NCBI RefSeq assembly: GCF_900105535.1
Contig: NZ_LT629779.1
Location: forward strand, 1,364,001-1,428,000
Source of the DNA: Pseudarthrobacter equi
GTDB lineage: Bacteria; Actinomycetota; Actinomycetes; Actinomycetales; Micrococcaceae
DNA: 64,000 nucleotides
Direction of reading: 5' to 3'
Part shown: positions 16,796-25,528 of the stretch, piece after piece
How the letters are laid out: the number at the start of each line of letters is the position of its first letter
How positions within the stretch are numbered: the first letter of the stretch is position 1
Made by a program: the position numbers and the translations under genes
The notes under the pieces: generated by a model
Seen by the model: only the letters and a program-made list of their open reading frames with translations
The model's database searches: none
What the model was told of the DNA's origin: nothing

Positions 16796-18322
16796 TCAGT
16801 TGGCGGCAATCCGCTCAGCGGACTCTTCCTGCGAGTCCTGCCCTGCCACACGCCGCTGCCAGTTGCGCATGACGTGCGGCTCGGTGGGACGGGTGAGCAG
16901 GGACGTGGCGATGTACACCACCGCGGAGCTGATCAGGCCGAAGTAGATCGGTTCGTTGGCGAAAACGCCTGCCAGTGGTTCCACGGCGTTGACCTCCAGG
17001 ATGATCATGGTGCCCAGCGTCACCACGGAACCCACGGCCATGGAGGCTGCCGCGGCAATGCCTGTGCCGCGCTTCCAGACGAGCCCGCCCAGGATGGCCA
17101 CGAGGAGGCCGCCCACCAGGATGTCGTAAGCGATGGTGAGCGCAGCCACCACGTCCTTGGTGACGATGGCGATCAGGATGGCCACGATGCCCAGCCCCAG
17201 GACCCACAGGCGGTTGGCCTTGACGTCGTGCTCGGGGTTGTCGGAATCGTCCGTGTTGACGGTTTTGCCGAACCAGCCGGCAACGAACGGCAGCACGTCG
17301 GCACGGGCCACGGTGGCGGCAGCGATGAGGGCGCCGGAGGCGGTGGACATCATGGCCGCAACGGCTGCGGCGAGGACCAGGCCGCCGATGCCGATGGGGA
17401 GCAGGTTCTGGGCCACCTCGGCGTAGACCACGTCCTTGCCTTCGGTGGCGACGTCGATGCTGGGCAGGGCCACGCGTGCGCCGAGGCCGATGAGGGCGCC
17501 GGCAGCACCGTAGAGGATGCAGTAGATGCCGGCGGTGGCGCCGCCCCAGCGGGCTACCTTCGGCGTCTTGGCGGTGAACACGCGCTGCCAGATGTCCTGG
17601 CCGATCAGCAGGCCCAGGGTGTAGACCACAAAGTACGTGATGATGGTTTCGACGCCGATGCCGTCGATCTGGAAGAAGCTGGCTTCCACGCGGCTGCGGA
17701 TGCCGTCCAGCCCGCCCGCGGCGTTGAGCGTGAAGGGCAGCATGAGGAAGAAAATGCCCACGGTCTTGATCACAAACTGGACCTGGTCGGCCAGGGTGAT
17801 GGACCACATGCCGCCGATGGTGGAGTACACCAGGACGATGGCGCCGCCGACAGCGATGGCCAGGGCCCGGTCCCAACCGAACAGCACCACGAAGATGGTG
17901 GCGTAGGCGCCGGTGGACGTGGCGCACAGCATCAGGGTGTAAGCGAGCATGATGATGCCGGAGGTGCGGGTGGCCTGGCTGCCGTAGCGCAGTGACAGCA
18001 TCTGGGAGACGGTATAGATCTTCAGCTTCTGGATGGTGCCGGCGAAGGCGAGGCTGAGGAGCAGGACGCCGGCGCCGATGGCCACCACCAGCCACATGCC
18101 GGAAATGCCGAACTTGTAGCCCAGGCCGACGCCGCCCACGGTGGAGGCACCACCGAGGACGACGGCGGCCATGGTGCCCGTATAGAGGAAGGGTCCCAGG
18201 CGGCGGCCTGCCACCAGGAAGTCGCTGTTGTTGCGGGTGCGGGACTTGCCCCACCAGCCGAACGCCAGCATTGCGACGAGGTACACCACCACGATGGCGA
18301 TGTTGATGACACTTGCATCCAT
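16796..18322 (-). CDS. Sodium:solute symporter (SSS family)
   Basis: A 508-aa membrane protein with about 13 helices. Family marks include the early block FGWWGKSRTRNNSDFLVAGR, ASTVGGVGLGYKFGISGMW, and the long SSS helices with TADQ-like ITLADQVQF. The substrate is not readable from sequence; its divergent regulator and the agmatinase/decarboxylase genes that follow suggest a guanidino compound, amino acid or polyamine. I chose the ATG at 18322 (AAGGAA site) over an upstream start that would add 41 residues. Confidence 0.88.
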   Translation of the reverse strand: MDASVINIAIVVVYLVAMLAFGWWGKSRTRNNSDFLVAGRRLGPFLYTGTMAAVVLGGASTVGGVGLGYKFGISGMWLVVAIGAGVLLLSLAFAGTIQKLKIYTVSQMLSLRYGSQATRTSGIIMLAYTLMLCATSTGAYATIFVVLFGWDRALAIAVGGAIVLVYSTIGGMWSITLADQVQFVIKTVGIFFLMLPFTLNAAGGLDGIRSRVEASFFQIDGIGVETIITYFVVYTLGLLIGQDIWQRVFTAKTPKVARWGGATAGIYCILYGAAGALIGLGARVALPSIDVATEGKDVVYAEVAQNLLPIGIGGLVLAAAVAAMMSTASGALIAAATVARADVLPFVAGWFGKTVNTDDSDNPEHDVKANRLWVLGLGIVAILIAIVTKDVVAALTIAYDILVGGLLVAILGGLVWKRGTGIAAAASMAVGSVVTLGTMIILEVNAVEPLAGVFANEPIYFGLISSAVVYIATSLLTRPTEPHVMRNWQRRVAGQDSQEESAERIAAN

Positions 18323-18417
18323 GTTGGGTTCCTTGGAGCTGATTGGCAGCCGACGTGCCCGGCGGGGATCCGGACTGAACTGCGGGAGATGGAAAAAGGG
18401 GAGGAAGCTCCCGATAA

Positions 18418-18432
18418 TTGCCTTATAGGCAA
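18418..18432. promoter_or_regulatory. Possible operator between symporter and XRE gene
   Basis: A perfect inverted repeat, TTGCC-ttata-GGCAA, lies in the 260-bp divergent region between the symporter and the XRE-cupin gene. A site for that regulator would be expected here; assignment is by position only. Confidence 0.35.
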
Positions 18433-18584
18433 CAGGTGTTTCCAAAGATTAGGCTGTGACCGCAGTAACAGTCAAGGGGAAGTTCATGGTCTGGGCCCGC
18501 GCGCCATGGAGGCGTCACACATGGTGGTGGCCATTAGTATTGCTGCAGAGCGGGGCCGGACTGCCGGCTATGAAAGGTTCGTGA

Positions 18585-19160
18585 ATGAAGGCACTGCCAG
18601 TTGAGCCCAGCAATGTTCCGGTTGCCATCGGCTCCCGGATTCGCGCGGCGCGGCAGTCCCAGCGGCTCACCATCGAGCAGGTAGCGGACGCCACCGGGCT
18701 GACCAAGGGCTTCCTCAGCAGGGTGGAGCGTGACCTCACCTCGCCTTCTGTTGCCTCGCTGGTGACGCTGTGCCAGGTCCTCTCCATTTCCATCGGCGAC
18801 CTTTTCGTGTCCCCGGAAACCCATCTCACCAAGCGCAATGAAGGCCCGCGGATCTCCCTCGGCGGCCAGGGGATTGTGGAACGCCTGCTGACGGCCCGGT
18901 CCGAGCGGCGCATCCAGATCATCCAGGCCGTCATCGAGCCGCACGGCCGCGGCGAGTCCGAGCTCTATGCCGTGGACTGCGACGTCGACGTCCTGCACGT
19001 CACCAAGGGCAGCATCCGGCTGATCCTTACCAATGAGGAATACGACCTCAGTGCGGGGGATACCGTCACCTTCCCCGGCCGTGAACCGCACACCTGGATC
19101 AACCCCACCGACAAGCCGGTGGAAGTGCTCTGGGTGCTGGTGCCCGCCGCCAGCCGTTAA
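18585..19160 (+). CDS. XRE-family regulator with cupin domain
   Basis: A 191-aa regulator. A helix-turn-helix occupies about residues 14-68 (IRAARQSQRLTIEQVADATG, then KGFLSRVERDLTSPSVASL). A C-terminal cupin ligand domain follows (about 105-185: VLHVTKGSIRLILTNEEYDL, GDTVTFPGREPHTWINPTD). This architecture is common in regulators of amino acid and polyamine catabolism such as PuuR-type proteins. It is divergent from the symporter and lies upstream of the agmatinase-type gene, so it probably senses their substrate. Confidence 0.9.
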   Translation: MKALPVEPSNVPVAIGSRIRAARQSQRLTIEQVADATGLTKGFLSRVERDLTSPSVASLVTLCQVLSISIGDLFVSPETHLTKRNEGPRISLGGQGIVERLLTARSERRIQIIQAVIEPHGRGESELYAVDCDVDVLHVTKGSIRLILTNEEYDLSAGDTVTFPGREPHTWINPTDKPVEVLWVLVPAASR

Positions 19161-19290
19161 CTTCTTCCCTCCATCTGCGGGCCTTCCTGCCCGGTAACTC
19201 TTGCTCGTCCCTGTCAGAGGCCAGTCTGTCTCCCCGGATTCCGCAGGCCGCAGTGCATCCGCGTCGGAGTAACCGGGGTGGAGTGCACGA

Positions 19291-19401
19291 TCACCAGCCC
19301 GCTTTGCGCGGCTCTGCAGCCAGCACTGGGAACCCCGCGTCCCGGAGTTGGCCGGAACGGGCCACGCCGCCCGACTGCCGAACGTATTCGAGGATGTCCA
19401 T
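19291..19401 (-). pseudogene. Remnant of AbiEi/DUF559-type gene
   Basis: Reading on the minus strand from an ATG at 19401, the peptide MDILEYVRQSGGVARSGQLR followed by DAGF matches the winged-helix start of AbiEi-antitoxin/DUF559-type proteins. It ends at a stop after 37 codons, whereas such proteins run to roughly 200-300 residues. Scraps compatible with a shifted continuation follow towards 19200. It looks like a decayed, truncated gene in the 530-bp gap before the agmatinase gene. Confidence 0.4.
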
Positions 19402-19409
19402 GTGGCCAT

Positions 19410-19691
19410 TGGACGGTGTAGCGAGAGTGCGCGGAACCTGGTTGCTGGCGTAAGTGGGCAACCGGGAGCTCGGGTGCGTGTGCATTCCGTCCCGGTTTCC
19501 TGCGGTCCGTTGGCCGTCCGCGGCCGGACTGGCGCGGATCTCCGGTGTTACCGCGTAGAGACAGCGGCGGTAAGTGGGCAGGAGTGCACAGAGCTGCCCG
19601 GTGCTGAAGGTAAACACTTGATGCGCATTGGAAAACAGGGGTGTATGATGGCAGTCACATCAGCCCCTCACTCTTCAAAGGAGAAACCCGC
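19410..19691. other. Intergenic region upstream of agmatinase gene
   Basis: No gene seen. The 10-base word gtaagtgggc occurs twice about 115 bases apart, and TATGAT at 19644-19649 could be a -10 box for the agmatinase-type gene. I see no guanidine riboswitch consensus. Confidence 0.4.
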
Positions 19692-20756
19692 ATGGAAGAG
19701 CTGCGCATCGAAGCCAACGGCAACCTTGGACCCATCGACTCGTCCCGGATTCCGCGCTACGCCGGAGCGGCCACGTTCGCGCGCCTTCCGCGGCTGGACC
19801 AGGTGGCCAGGGCTGACGTCACGCTGGTGGGCGTGCCCTTCGACTCAGGCGTCTCCTACCGGCCGGGGGCCAGGTTCGGGGCCAATCACGTCCGCGAGGC
19901 CAGCCGGCTGCTGCGCCCGTACAACCCGGCCTGGGACGTCAGCCCGTTCGAGAACGTCCAGGTGGCCGACGCGGGCGACATGGCAGTGAACCCGTTCAAT
20001 ATCAACGAGGCCATCGAAACCATCCAGCAGAACGCCCTGGACCTCACCGCCGGCGGCAGCAAGTTGGTGACGCTCGGCGGCGACCACACCATTGCGCTGC
20101 CCCTGCTCCGCGCCGCCGCTGAACGCGCCGGCGGTCCGATCGCCATGCTCCACTTCGACGCGCACCTGGACACCTGGGACACCTACTTCGGTGCTGAATA
20201 CACCCACGGCACCCCGTTCCGCCGTGCCGTCGAAGAAGGCATCCTCGACACCGAGGCCATTAGCCACATCGGCACCCGCGGTCCGCTCTACGGGAAGAAG
20301 GACCTCGACGACGACCACCGCTTCGGGTTCGGCATCGTCACCTCGGCGGATGTCTACTACCAGGGGGTCCTGGAAACCGTGGCCAAGGTCCGCGACCGGA
20401 TCGGCAATCGCCCCCTCTACATCTCGGTGGACATCGACGTCCTCGACCCGGCGCACGCACCCGGCACCGGAACCCCCGAAGCGGGCGGCATCACCAGCCG
20501 CGAACTCCTGGAGATCATCAGGGGCTTCCGCGGCATGAACCTGGTGGGCGCCGACGTCGTGGAAGTGGCCCCGGCCTACGACCATGCGGAAATCACCGGC
20601 GTCGCCGGAAGCCACGTAGCCTACGAACTGGTGACGCTGATGGCAGACAACGCCGTGCCCGGCGACCGCTTCGGCGCAGCCACCGGCTACGCAAGCCAGG
20701 CCCTCGGGCAGGAAGTCCGCCGGCCGGCAGGGTTCGCTGCAGCGGGCAAGGAGTAG
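19692..20756 (+). CDS. Agmatinase/guanidinobutyrase-type ureohydrolase
   Basis: A 354-aa arginase-superfamily enzyme that hydrolyses a guanidino group to urea and an amine with two Mn ions. Metal-binding motifs are intact: GGDHTI, then [10 protein letters not shown], then [19 protein letters not shown]. Family members cut agmatine, 4-guanidinobutyrate or guanidine, and the sequence alone does not separate them. An AGGAG site precedes the ATG at 19692. The ThDP enzyme gene begins 6 bases after the stop, so the two are an operon; that partner favours 4-guanidinobutyrate (see the finding). Confidence 0.9.
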   Translation: MEELRIEANGNLGPIDSSRIPRYAGAATFARLPRLDQVARADVTLVGVPFDSGVSYRPGARFGANHVREASRLLRPYNPAWDVSPFENVQVADAGDMAVNPFNINEAIETIQQNALDLTAGGSKLVTLGGDHTIALPLLRAAAERAGGPIAMLHFDAHLDTWDTYFGAEYTHGTPFRRAVEEGILDTEAISHIGTRGPLYGKKDLDDDHRFGFGIVTSADVYYQGVLETVAKVRDRIGNRPLYISVDIDVLDPAHAPGTGTPEAGGITSRELLEIIRGFRGMNLVGADVVEVAPAYDHAEITGVAGSHVAYELVTLMADNAVPGDRFGAATGYASQALGQEVRRPAGFAAAGKE

Positions 20757-20762
20757 GCGGCC

Positions 20763-22475
20763 ATGATCGACGTCGATCCGGGCGCGGCGGCACCGGGCGC
20801 AAGTGCAGAACCCGGCACAGGCGCCCGCAACGGCGGGGACCTCGTCGTCGAGACCCTTGAAGCCCTGGGCGCAAAGACCGTCTTCGGCATTCCCGGCCAG
20901 CACGCGCTGGGACTCTTTGACGCCATGGGCCGCGGAAACCTGCAGTTTGTCTCCTCCCGGGTGGAGAACAACTCCGCCTTCGCCGCCGACGGATACTCCC
21001 GTGCCACCGGTGAAGTGGGCGTCCTGTTCCTGTCCACCGGCCCCGGCGCTCTGACCTCACTGGCCGGGCTGCAGGAGGCTTACGCCACCGGTGTGCCCAT
21101 GGTGGTAGTGGCCAGCCAGATCCCGTTGGAGGGGCTGGGTGCCCGGCGCAAGGGCATGCTCCACCAGCTCGATGACCAGAAGGCCTCGGCCGCTAACGTC
21201 ACCAAGAGCCAGCGGCTGATCCAGCACGCCTCGGGTATCCCGTCCGCCATCCAGGACGCCTGGACAGAGGCCATCTCCTCGCCCCAGGGCCCCGTGTGGA
21301 TCGAGATCCCGCAAAACGTCCTGCTGGATCCCATCATGGTCCCGCCGGTGGAGGACGCGCTGGCCGAGGCCGCGGACAACCCGCCGCGCGTCGAACTGGT
21401 CCGCGAAGCCGTGAAGTGGCTCCAGGGGGCCAGGCGTCCGGCGATCATCGCCGGCGGCGGCACCCGCCGCGGCAATGCGGAGCAGTCGTTGCTGTCCATT
21501 GCCGAGAAACTCCGTGCGCCCGTCATCTGCACTCCGGGTGGCAACGGCGCGTTCCCCTGGACCCACGAACTGTCGCTGCAGTCATGGATCGAAGACCGGT
21601 ACATGACCGACGTCCTCGAGGACGCGGACGTGCTGGTGGTCATCGGCTCGTCCCTGGGGGAGGTCACCTCCAATTACTTCACGTTCGAACCCCGCGGCCG
21701 GATCATCCAGATCGACGCCGAACCCCGCGTCCTGGAATCCAACCGGCCCGGCCTGGGCATCCGGGCCGACGCCGGGCAGGCGCTCGCAGCCCTGGACGAA
21801 GCGCTGGCGCCGGCCGAAGTTGCAGTTGACTGGCATGGCTCCACGCCCGAAGAGCTGGTGAAGGAATCCCTCACCAAGGTAAAAGCCAGGCTGGAGTCCC
21901 AGGACCTCGCCAAGGAACTGGCGTTCATGGCGGACATCCGCGAGGCCGTCCCAGCGGACATGCAGACCTTTTGGGACATGACCATCGCCTCCTACTGGGG
22001 CTGGTCCTGCTGGGACTCCCGCGAGGGGCAGTTCCACTCGGCCCAGGGCGCCGGCGGCCTGGGCTTCGGCTTCCCGGCTGCCATCGGGGCTGCCGTAGGC
22101 CTGGAAACGCTGGGGAAGACCGCTGGTTCTGCCCGGGTGCTGGCTGTATCCGGCGACGGTTCGTCCATGTACTCCATTTCGGAGCTGGCCACGGCAAAGC
22201 AGCACAACGTCCCGGTCACCTGGCTGATCGTGGACGACGGCGGCTACGGCATCCTGCGCGAATACATGGTGGGCGCCTTCGGTAAGGCCACCGCCACGGA
22301 GCTTGCGCGCCCGGACTTCGTCAAGCTCGCCGAAGCGTTCGGCGTGCCCGCGGTCAAAGTGGCCCCCGGGGATGTGGGGGACGCGCTCAAGGCAGGATTC
22401 GCCGCCGACGGCCCCAACGTCGTCGTGGTTGAAACGCTCCTGAAAATGTTCGGACCCACGCACCTGGGCGACTAG
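20763..22475 (+). CDS. ThDP-dependent decarboxylase/acetolactate-synthase-like enzyme
   Basis: A 570-aa thiamin-diphosphate enzyme with the usual three domains. The catalytic Glu that activates the cofactor is at residue 68 in SSRVENNSAFAADGY. The central domain has RPAIIAGGGTRRG. The cofactor motif is GDGSSMYSISELATAK...TWLIVDDGGYG. It is not a typical acetolactate synthase by context, since no small subunit or ilv gene is near. The AAGGAG site sits at the end of the ureohydrolase gene. AruI-type 2-ketoarginine decarboxylases belong to this superfamily, and pairing with a ureohydrolase fits that role; benzoylformate-decarboxylase-like activity is an alternative. Confidence 0.82.
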   Translation: MIDVDPGAAAPGASAEPGTGARNGGDLVVETLEALGAKTVFGIPGQHALGLFDAMGRGNLQFVSSRVENNSAFAADGYSRATGEVGVLFLSTGPGALTSLAGLQEAYATGVPMVVVASQIPLEGLGARRKGMLHQLDDQKASAANVTKSQRLIQHASGIPSAIQDAWTEAISSPQGPVWIEIPQNVLLDPIMVPPVEDALAEAADNPPRVELVREAVKWLQGARRPAIIAGGGTRRGNAEQSLLSIAEKLRAPVICTPGGNGAFPWTHELSLQSWIEDRYMTDVLEDADVLVVIGSSLGEVTSNYFTFEPRGRIIQIDAEPRVLESNRPGLGIRADAGQALAALDEALAPAEVAVDWHGSTPEELVKESLTKVKARLESQDLAKELAFMADIREAVPADMQTFWDMTIASYWGWSCWDSREGQFHSAQGAGGLGFGFPAAIGAAVGLETLGKTAGSARVLAVSGDGSSMYSISELATAKQHNVPVTWLIVDDGGYGILREYMVGAFGKATATELARPDFVKLAEAFGVPAVKVAPGDVGDALKAGFAADGPNVVVVETLLKMFGPTHLGD

Positions 22476-22584
22476 CAGCGCATCGTCGCAGCGACGCTCC
22501 CGCACCCTGCCATGGCAGCGGTGTGGGGGCGTTTGCCGTTTAAGGACGGCAGTCGGCCGACGGCGGCGGGACAATTCGTTTCCC

Positions 22585-22622
22585 TAAGCAACCTTTTCCT
22601 GATACAGTTGCTTGCAGCAACT
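22585..22622. promoter_or_regulatory. Probable MarR operator
   Basis: AGTTGC-ttgca-GCAACT (22606-22622) is a perfect inverted repeat just before the marR-type gene. An additional AAGCAAC half site lies at 22586-22592, facing the GTTGCTT at 22607-22613. MarR proteins commonly bind such palindromes to repress their own operon. Confidence 0.55.
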
Positions 22623-22640
22623 AATTCTTTAGGGAGGGTC

Positions 22641-23138
22641 ATGTCTGTCGCACCGGCTACCGCCGCCGATCTCGTCGGCCATATCTTTGACCTCCAGCGC
22701 GCGCTGCGCTGCGTCACCATGATGAACGTCAAAGGCCAGGACACCGGCATAGCCCTCCAGGGCGTGCTCAAGTTCATCGGCGAAGGGGAAACCCGCGCGG
22801 CGCACCTGGCAGAACGCCTCGGCGTCAGCCCCCCGGTGCTCAGCCGGCACATCGCTGAGCTCGCCGACGCAGGCCTGGTGGTCAGGACTCCGGATCCGGA
22901 CGATGGCAGGGCCCAGCTGCTGGCCCTCTCTCCGCGGGGCAAGGAAAAACTGGCGGAGCTCATCCGGCACCGGGCCGAGACGCTGCAGGGCTACCTCTCC
23001 GACTGGAACGAAGACGATGCCATCGCAACAGCCGCGATGCTCAACAAACTGACAGCCTCACTGAAGAATTCCATCCGGGCAAGGGCGGCCGGAACCACCA
23101 CCGAACACCAGACCATGCAGGAGTCCCTCAATGGCTAA
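22641..23138 (+). CDS. MarR-family regulator
   Basis: A 165-aa regulator with a winged helix: ETRAAHLAERLGVSPPVLSR, HIAELADAGLVVR, and the wing TPDPDDGRAQLLALSPRG, whose DxR is characteristic of MarR proteins. It starts at the ATG at 22641 after GGGAGG. Its last eight bases overlap the start of the exporter gene, so the pair is an operon in which the regulator probably represses the pump until a drug-like ligand binds. Confidence 0.92.
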   Translation: MSVAPATAADLVGHIFDLQRALRCVTMMNVKGQDTGIALQGVLKFIGEGETRAAHLAERLGVSPPVLSRHIAELADAGLVVRTPDPDDGRAQLLALSPRGKEKLAELIRHRAETLQGYLSDWNEDDAIATAAMLNKLTASLKNSIRARAAGTTTEHQTMQESLNG

Positions 23139-25344
23139 CGTCACCGCCGCCGCGGACCTGGAGGAGCGCCATCGCGAACGCTCTGCCAAACAGGAATCAC
23201 GGCAATCCAAGCGCCACGAACCCGGCGCACCCATGAACCACCGGCAGATCATGGAGGCCCTCACCGGCCTGCTCGCTGCCTTCTTCACCGCCATCCTCAG
23301 CAGCACCATTGTGGCCAACGCGCTGCCCACCATCATGTCCGAGCTCAAGGGCACCCAGACGGACTTCGCGTGGGTCATCACGGCGGCACTGCTGGCCAAC
23401 GCGGCCACCACCCCCATCTGGGGCAAGCTCGCAGACCTCTTCGACAAGAAGGTCCTGGTCCAGCTGAGCATCGTGATCTTCGTGGCCGGCTCGGTCATGG
23501 CAGGGTTCTCGGAAAACATCCCGTTCCTGCTCACCGCCCGCGTGATCCAGGGCATCGCCATGGGTGGCCTCACCGCCCTGGCCCAGGCGATCATCGGCTC
23601 CATTATCCCGCCCCGCGAACGCGGCAAGTACTCCGGCTACATGGGCGCAGTCATGGCCGTCGGTACCGCCGGCGGCCCGCTGCTGGGCGGCTTCATCGTG
23701 GACAGCCCGCTGGGCTGGCGCTGGACCTTCTTCGTCTGCGTGCCGCTGGCCGTGGTCGCCCTGATCCTGCTCCAAATCACGCTGAAGATCCCGCACGTCA
23801 AGCGGCCCGCCAAGATCGACTGGCTTGGTGCCATCCTGCTGACCTCCGGCGTCAGCCTGCTCCTCATCTGGGTGTCCTTCGCCGGCAAGGCCGACTACTA
23901 CGACTGGTGGTCCTGGCAGTCGGCACTGATGGTGGGCGGCGGCGTCCTGCTGCTGGCACTGCTGGTGCTGGTTGAGTCCAAGGTGTCCGCACCGATCATC
24001 CCGCTGAAGATCATCTCCGACCGCACCACCGCTCTGGCCATCGTGGCCTCCGTTGCTGTTGGCGTGGCCATGTTCGGTTCTTCAACCTTCCTGGGCCAGT
24101 ACTACCAGGTGGCCCGCGGCGCCACGCCCACCGAGGCCGGCCTGCTCACGCTGCCCATGATTGCCGGCAACCTCGTCGGTTCGGTGGTTTCGGGCCAGCT
24201 GATCAGCCGCTACGGCAAGTGGAAGGGCTTCCTGGTGGGCGGTACCGTCCTGCTGATCGGCGGCCTCGCGATGGCCGGAACCATGGACCACACCACCGAA
24301 CTCTGGCTCACCGGCATCTACACGGGCATCTTCGGCATCGGCCTTGGCATGCTCATGCAGAACCTGGTCCTTGCCGTCCAGAACACCGTCCGCGCCCAGG
24401 ACATCGGTTCCGCCAGTGCTTCCGTTGCCTTCTTCCGCTCCGTCGGCGGCGCCATCGGCGTCTCCGTGCTGGGCGCCGTCATGGCCAACCATGTCAAGGA
24501 CCTGGCCACTGACGGTCTGGCGAAGCTCGGCATCGAGTCCACCGGCAACAGCGGTGCCACGCTGGACCTCAAGGACCTGCCGGCGCCGATCGCCGACGTC
24601 ATGCGTGCGGCTTACGGTGACGCCACTGCCGGGATTTTCATGATCTCCGCCGTCGTTGCCGTGGTTGCGCTGATCGCCGTCCTCTTCATCAAGGAGGTGC
24701 CGCTGCGCAAGACCGTGGACATTACTCCTGAAAAGGCCCTGGAGGCCAACGCCGCCGGCGAGGCGGGGATGACCGCCATGACTGGGCAGCTGCCCATGGT
24801 TTCCCCCGATGCTCCCCGCGACGCGGATGGCGGATACAGCACCGCTGAAGCTGCGCGGCCGGCGGGAATCCACGCAGGACCGGGGACAGGCGCCGCGCCG
24901 GCAAAGACGTACGACGGCGGCAAGGCAGCGGCCGCAGCCGCGTCCAGGTCCGTAGCAACCGAGGACTTCGAGGAGGCTTTTGCCCGGACGTTCGGCAGCG
25001 AAGGGTTGGACCTCAGGTCCGCCGACTCTGTCGAAAAGGCGGCCGACGCCGTGGCCAGTGCCGCCGACACCCTCCGGAAGCTGCAGGACACCCAGCACCT
25101 GCTGGCCCGGCAGCAGGCCGAACTGGGCGGGCTGGTGCTGGACATTCAGGAGCAGCTGCGGTCCCAGCGGGACCTCGCCGCCCAGCAGGAAGCGACGGCA
25201 GCTGAACTCCGCAGGGTGCAGCGCAAGCTGCTCAAGGAACGCAAGCTGCAGGCAGCTGCCGCCCTGTACCTGGCCGGACGCGGCAAGCACAGTGCCGCGA
25301 ACCCATCGTCCGCAACACCTGCCGGGACCCCTCGGGACCAGTAA
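23131..25344 (+). CDS. DHA2-family MFS exporter with long cytoplasmic tail
   Basis: A 737-aa protein. The first ~525 residues are a 14-helix drug:H+ antiporter of the DHA2 (EmrB/QacA) group, with TIVANALPTIMSEL in TM1, WGKLADLFDKK, RVIQGIAMGG and GTAGGPLLGGF (antiporter motif C). The remaining ~210 residues are a hydrophilic tail: a disordered Pro/Ala/Gly stretch, then a heptad-like segment rich in Gln, Leu, Ala and Glu (about 620-705: LRKLQDTQHLLARQQAELGG) that should form a coiled coil. Usual family length is about 500 residues, so the tail is an addition. Coupled to the marR gene; terminator at 25379. Confidence 0.88.
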   Translation: MANVTAAADLEERHRERSAKQESRQSKRHEPGAPMNHRQIMEALTGLLAAFFTAILSSTIVANALPTIMSELKGTQTDFAWVITAALLANAATTPIWGKLADLFDKKVLVQLSIVIFVAGSVMAGFSENIPFLLTARVIQGIAMGGLTALAQAIIGSIIPPRERGKYSGYMGAVMAVGTAGGPLLGGFIVDSPLGWRWTFFVCVPLAVVALILLQITLKIPHVKRPAKIDWLGAILLTSGVSLLLIWVSFAGKADYYDWWSWQSALMVGGGVLLLALLVLVESKVSAPIIPLKIISDRTTALAIVASVAVGVAMFGSSTFLGQYYQVARGATPTEAGLLTLPMIAGNLVGSVVSGQLISRYGKWKGFLVGGTVLLIGGLAMAGTMDHTTELWLTGIYTGIFGIGLGMLMQNLVLAVQNTVRAQDIGSASASVAFFRSVGGAIGVSVLGAVMANHVKDLATDGLAKLGIESTGNSGATLDLKDLPAPIADVMRAAYGDATAGIFMISAVVAVVALIAVLFIKEVPLRKTVDITPEKALEANAAGEAGMTAMTGQLPMVSPDAPRDADGGYSTAEAARPAGIHAGPGTGAAPAKTYDGGKAAAAAASRSVATEDFEEAFARTFGSEGLDLRSADSVEKAADAVASAADTLRKLQDTQHLLARQQAELGGLVLDIQEQLRSQRDLAAQQEATAAELRRVQRKLLKERKLQAAAALYLAGRGKHSAANPSSATPAGTPRDQ

Positions 25345-25378
25345 GGCGCTGCGCGTCACCAGCCGCGCGTGAACAACA

Positions 25379-25431
25379 GGGCCGCCGCCCGCATCCGGAC
25401 CGTAATCCGGGTACGGGCGGCGGCCCTTTTT
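25379..25431 (+). terminator. Rho-independent terminator
   Basis: A 13-bp GC stem (25379-25391 with 25414-25426) is followed by five T residues. It ends the marR-exporter operon. Confidence 0.85.
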
Positions 25432-25528
25432 CGTTAGGGACCGCCGCTGGTGCCGGCAGCGTTAACCGGATCGAAAAGGTGGATTAAATGGGACTCCAAT
25501 GTCAGTGGGCAACACTAGAGTTGAAACC

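Noticed and set aside
19410..19691. Guanidine-sensing riboswitch before the ureohydrolase gene
   Set aside because: The conserved blocks of guanidine riboswitch classes were not found.
20763..22475. Acetolactate synthase large subunit (ilvB) for the ThDP enzyme
   Set aside because: No ilvN or ilvC gene is adjacent and the gene is coupled to a ureohydrolase, so biosynthetic acetolactate synthase is unlikely.
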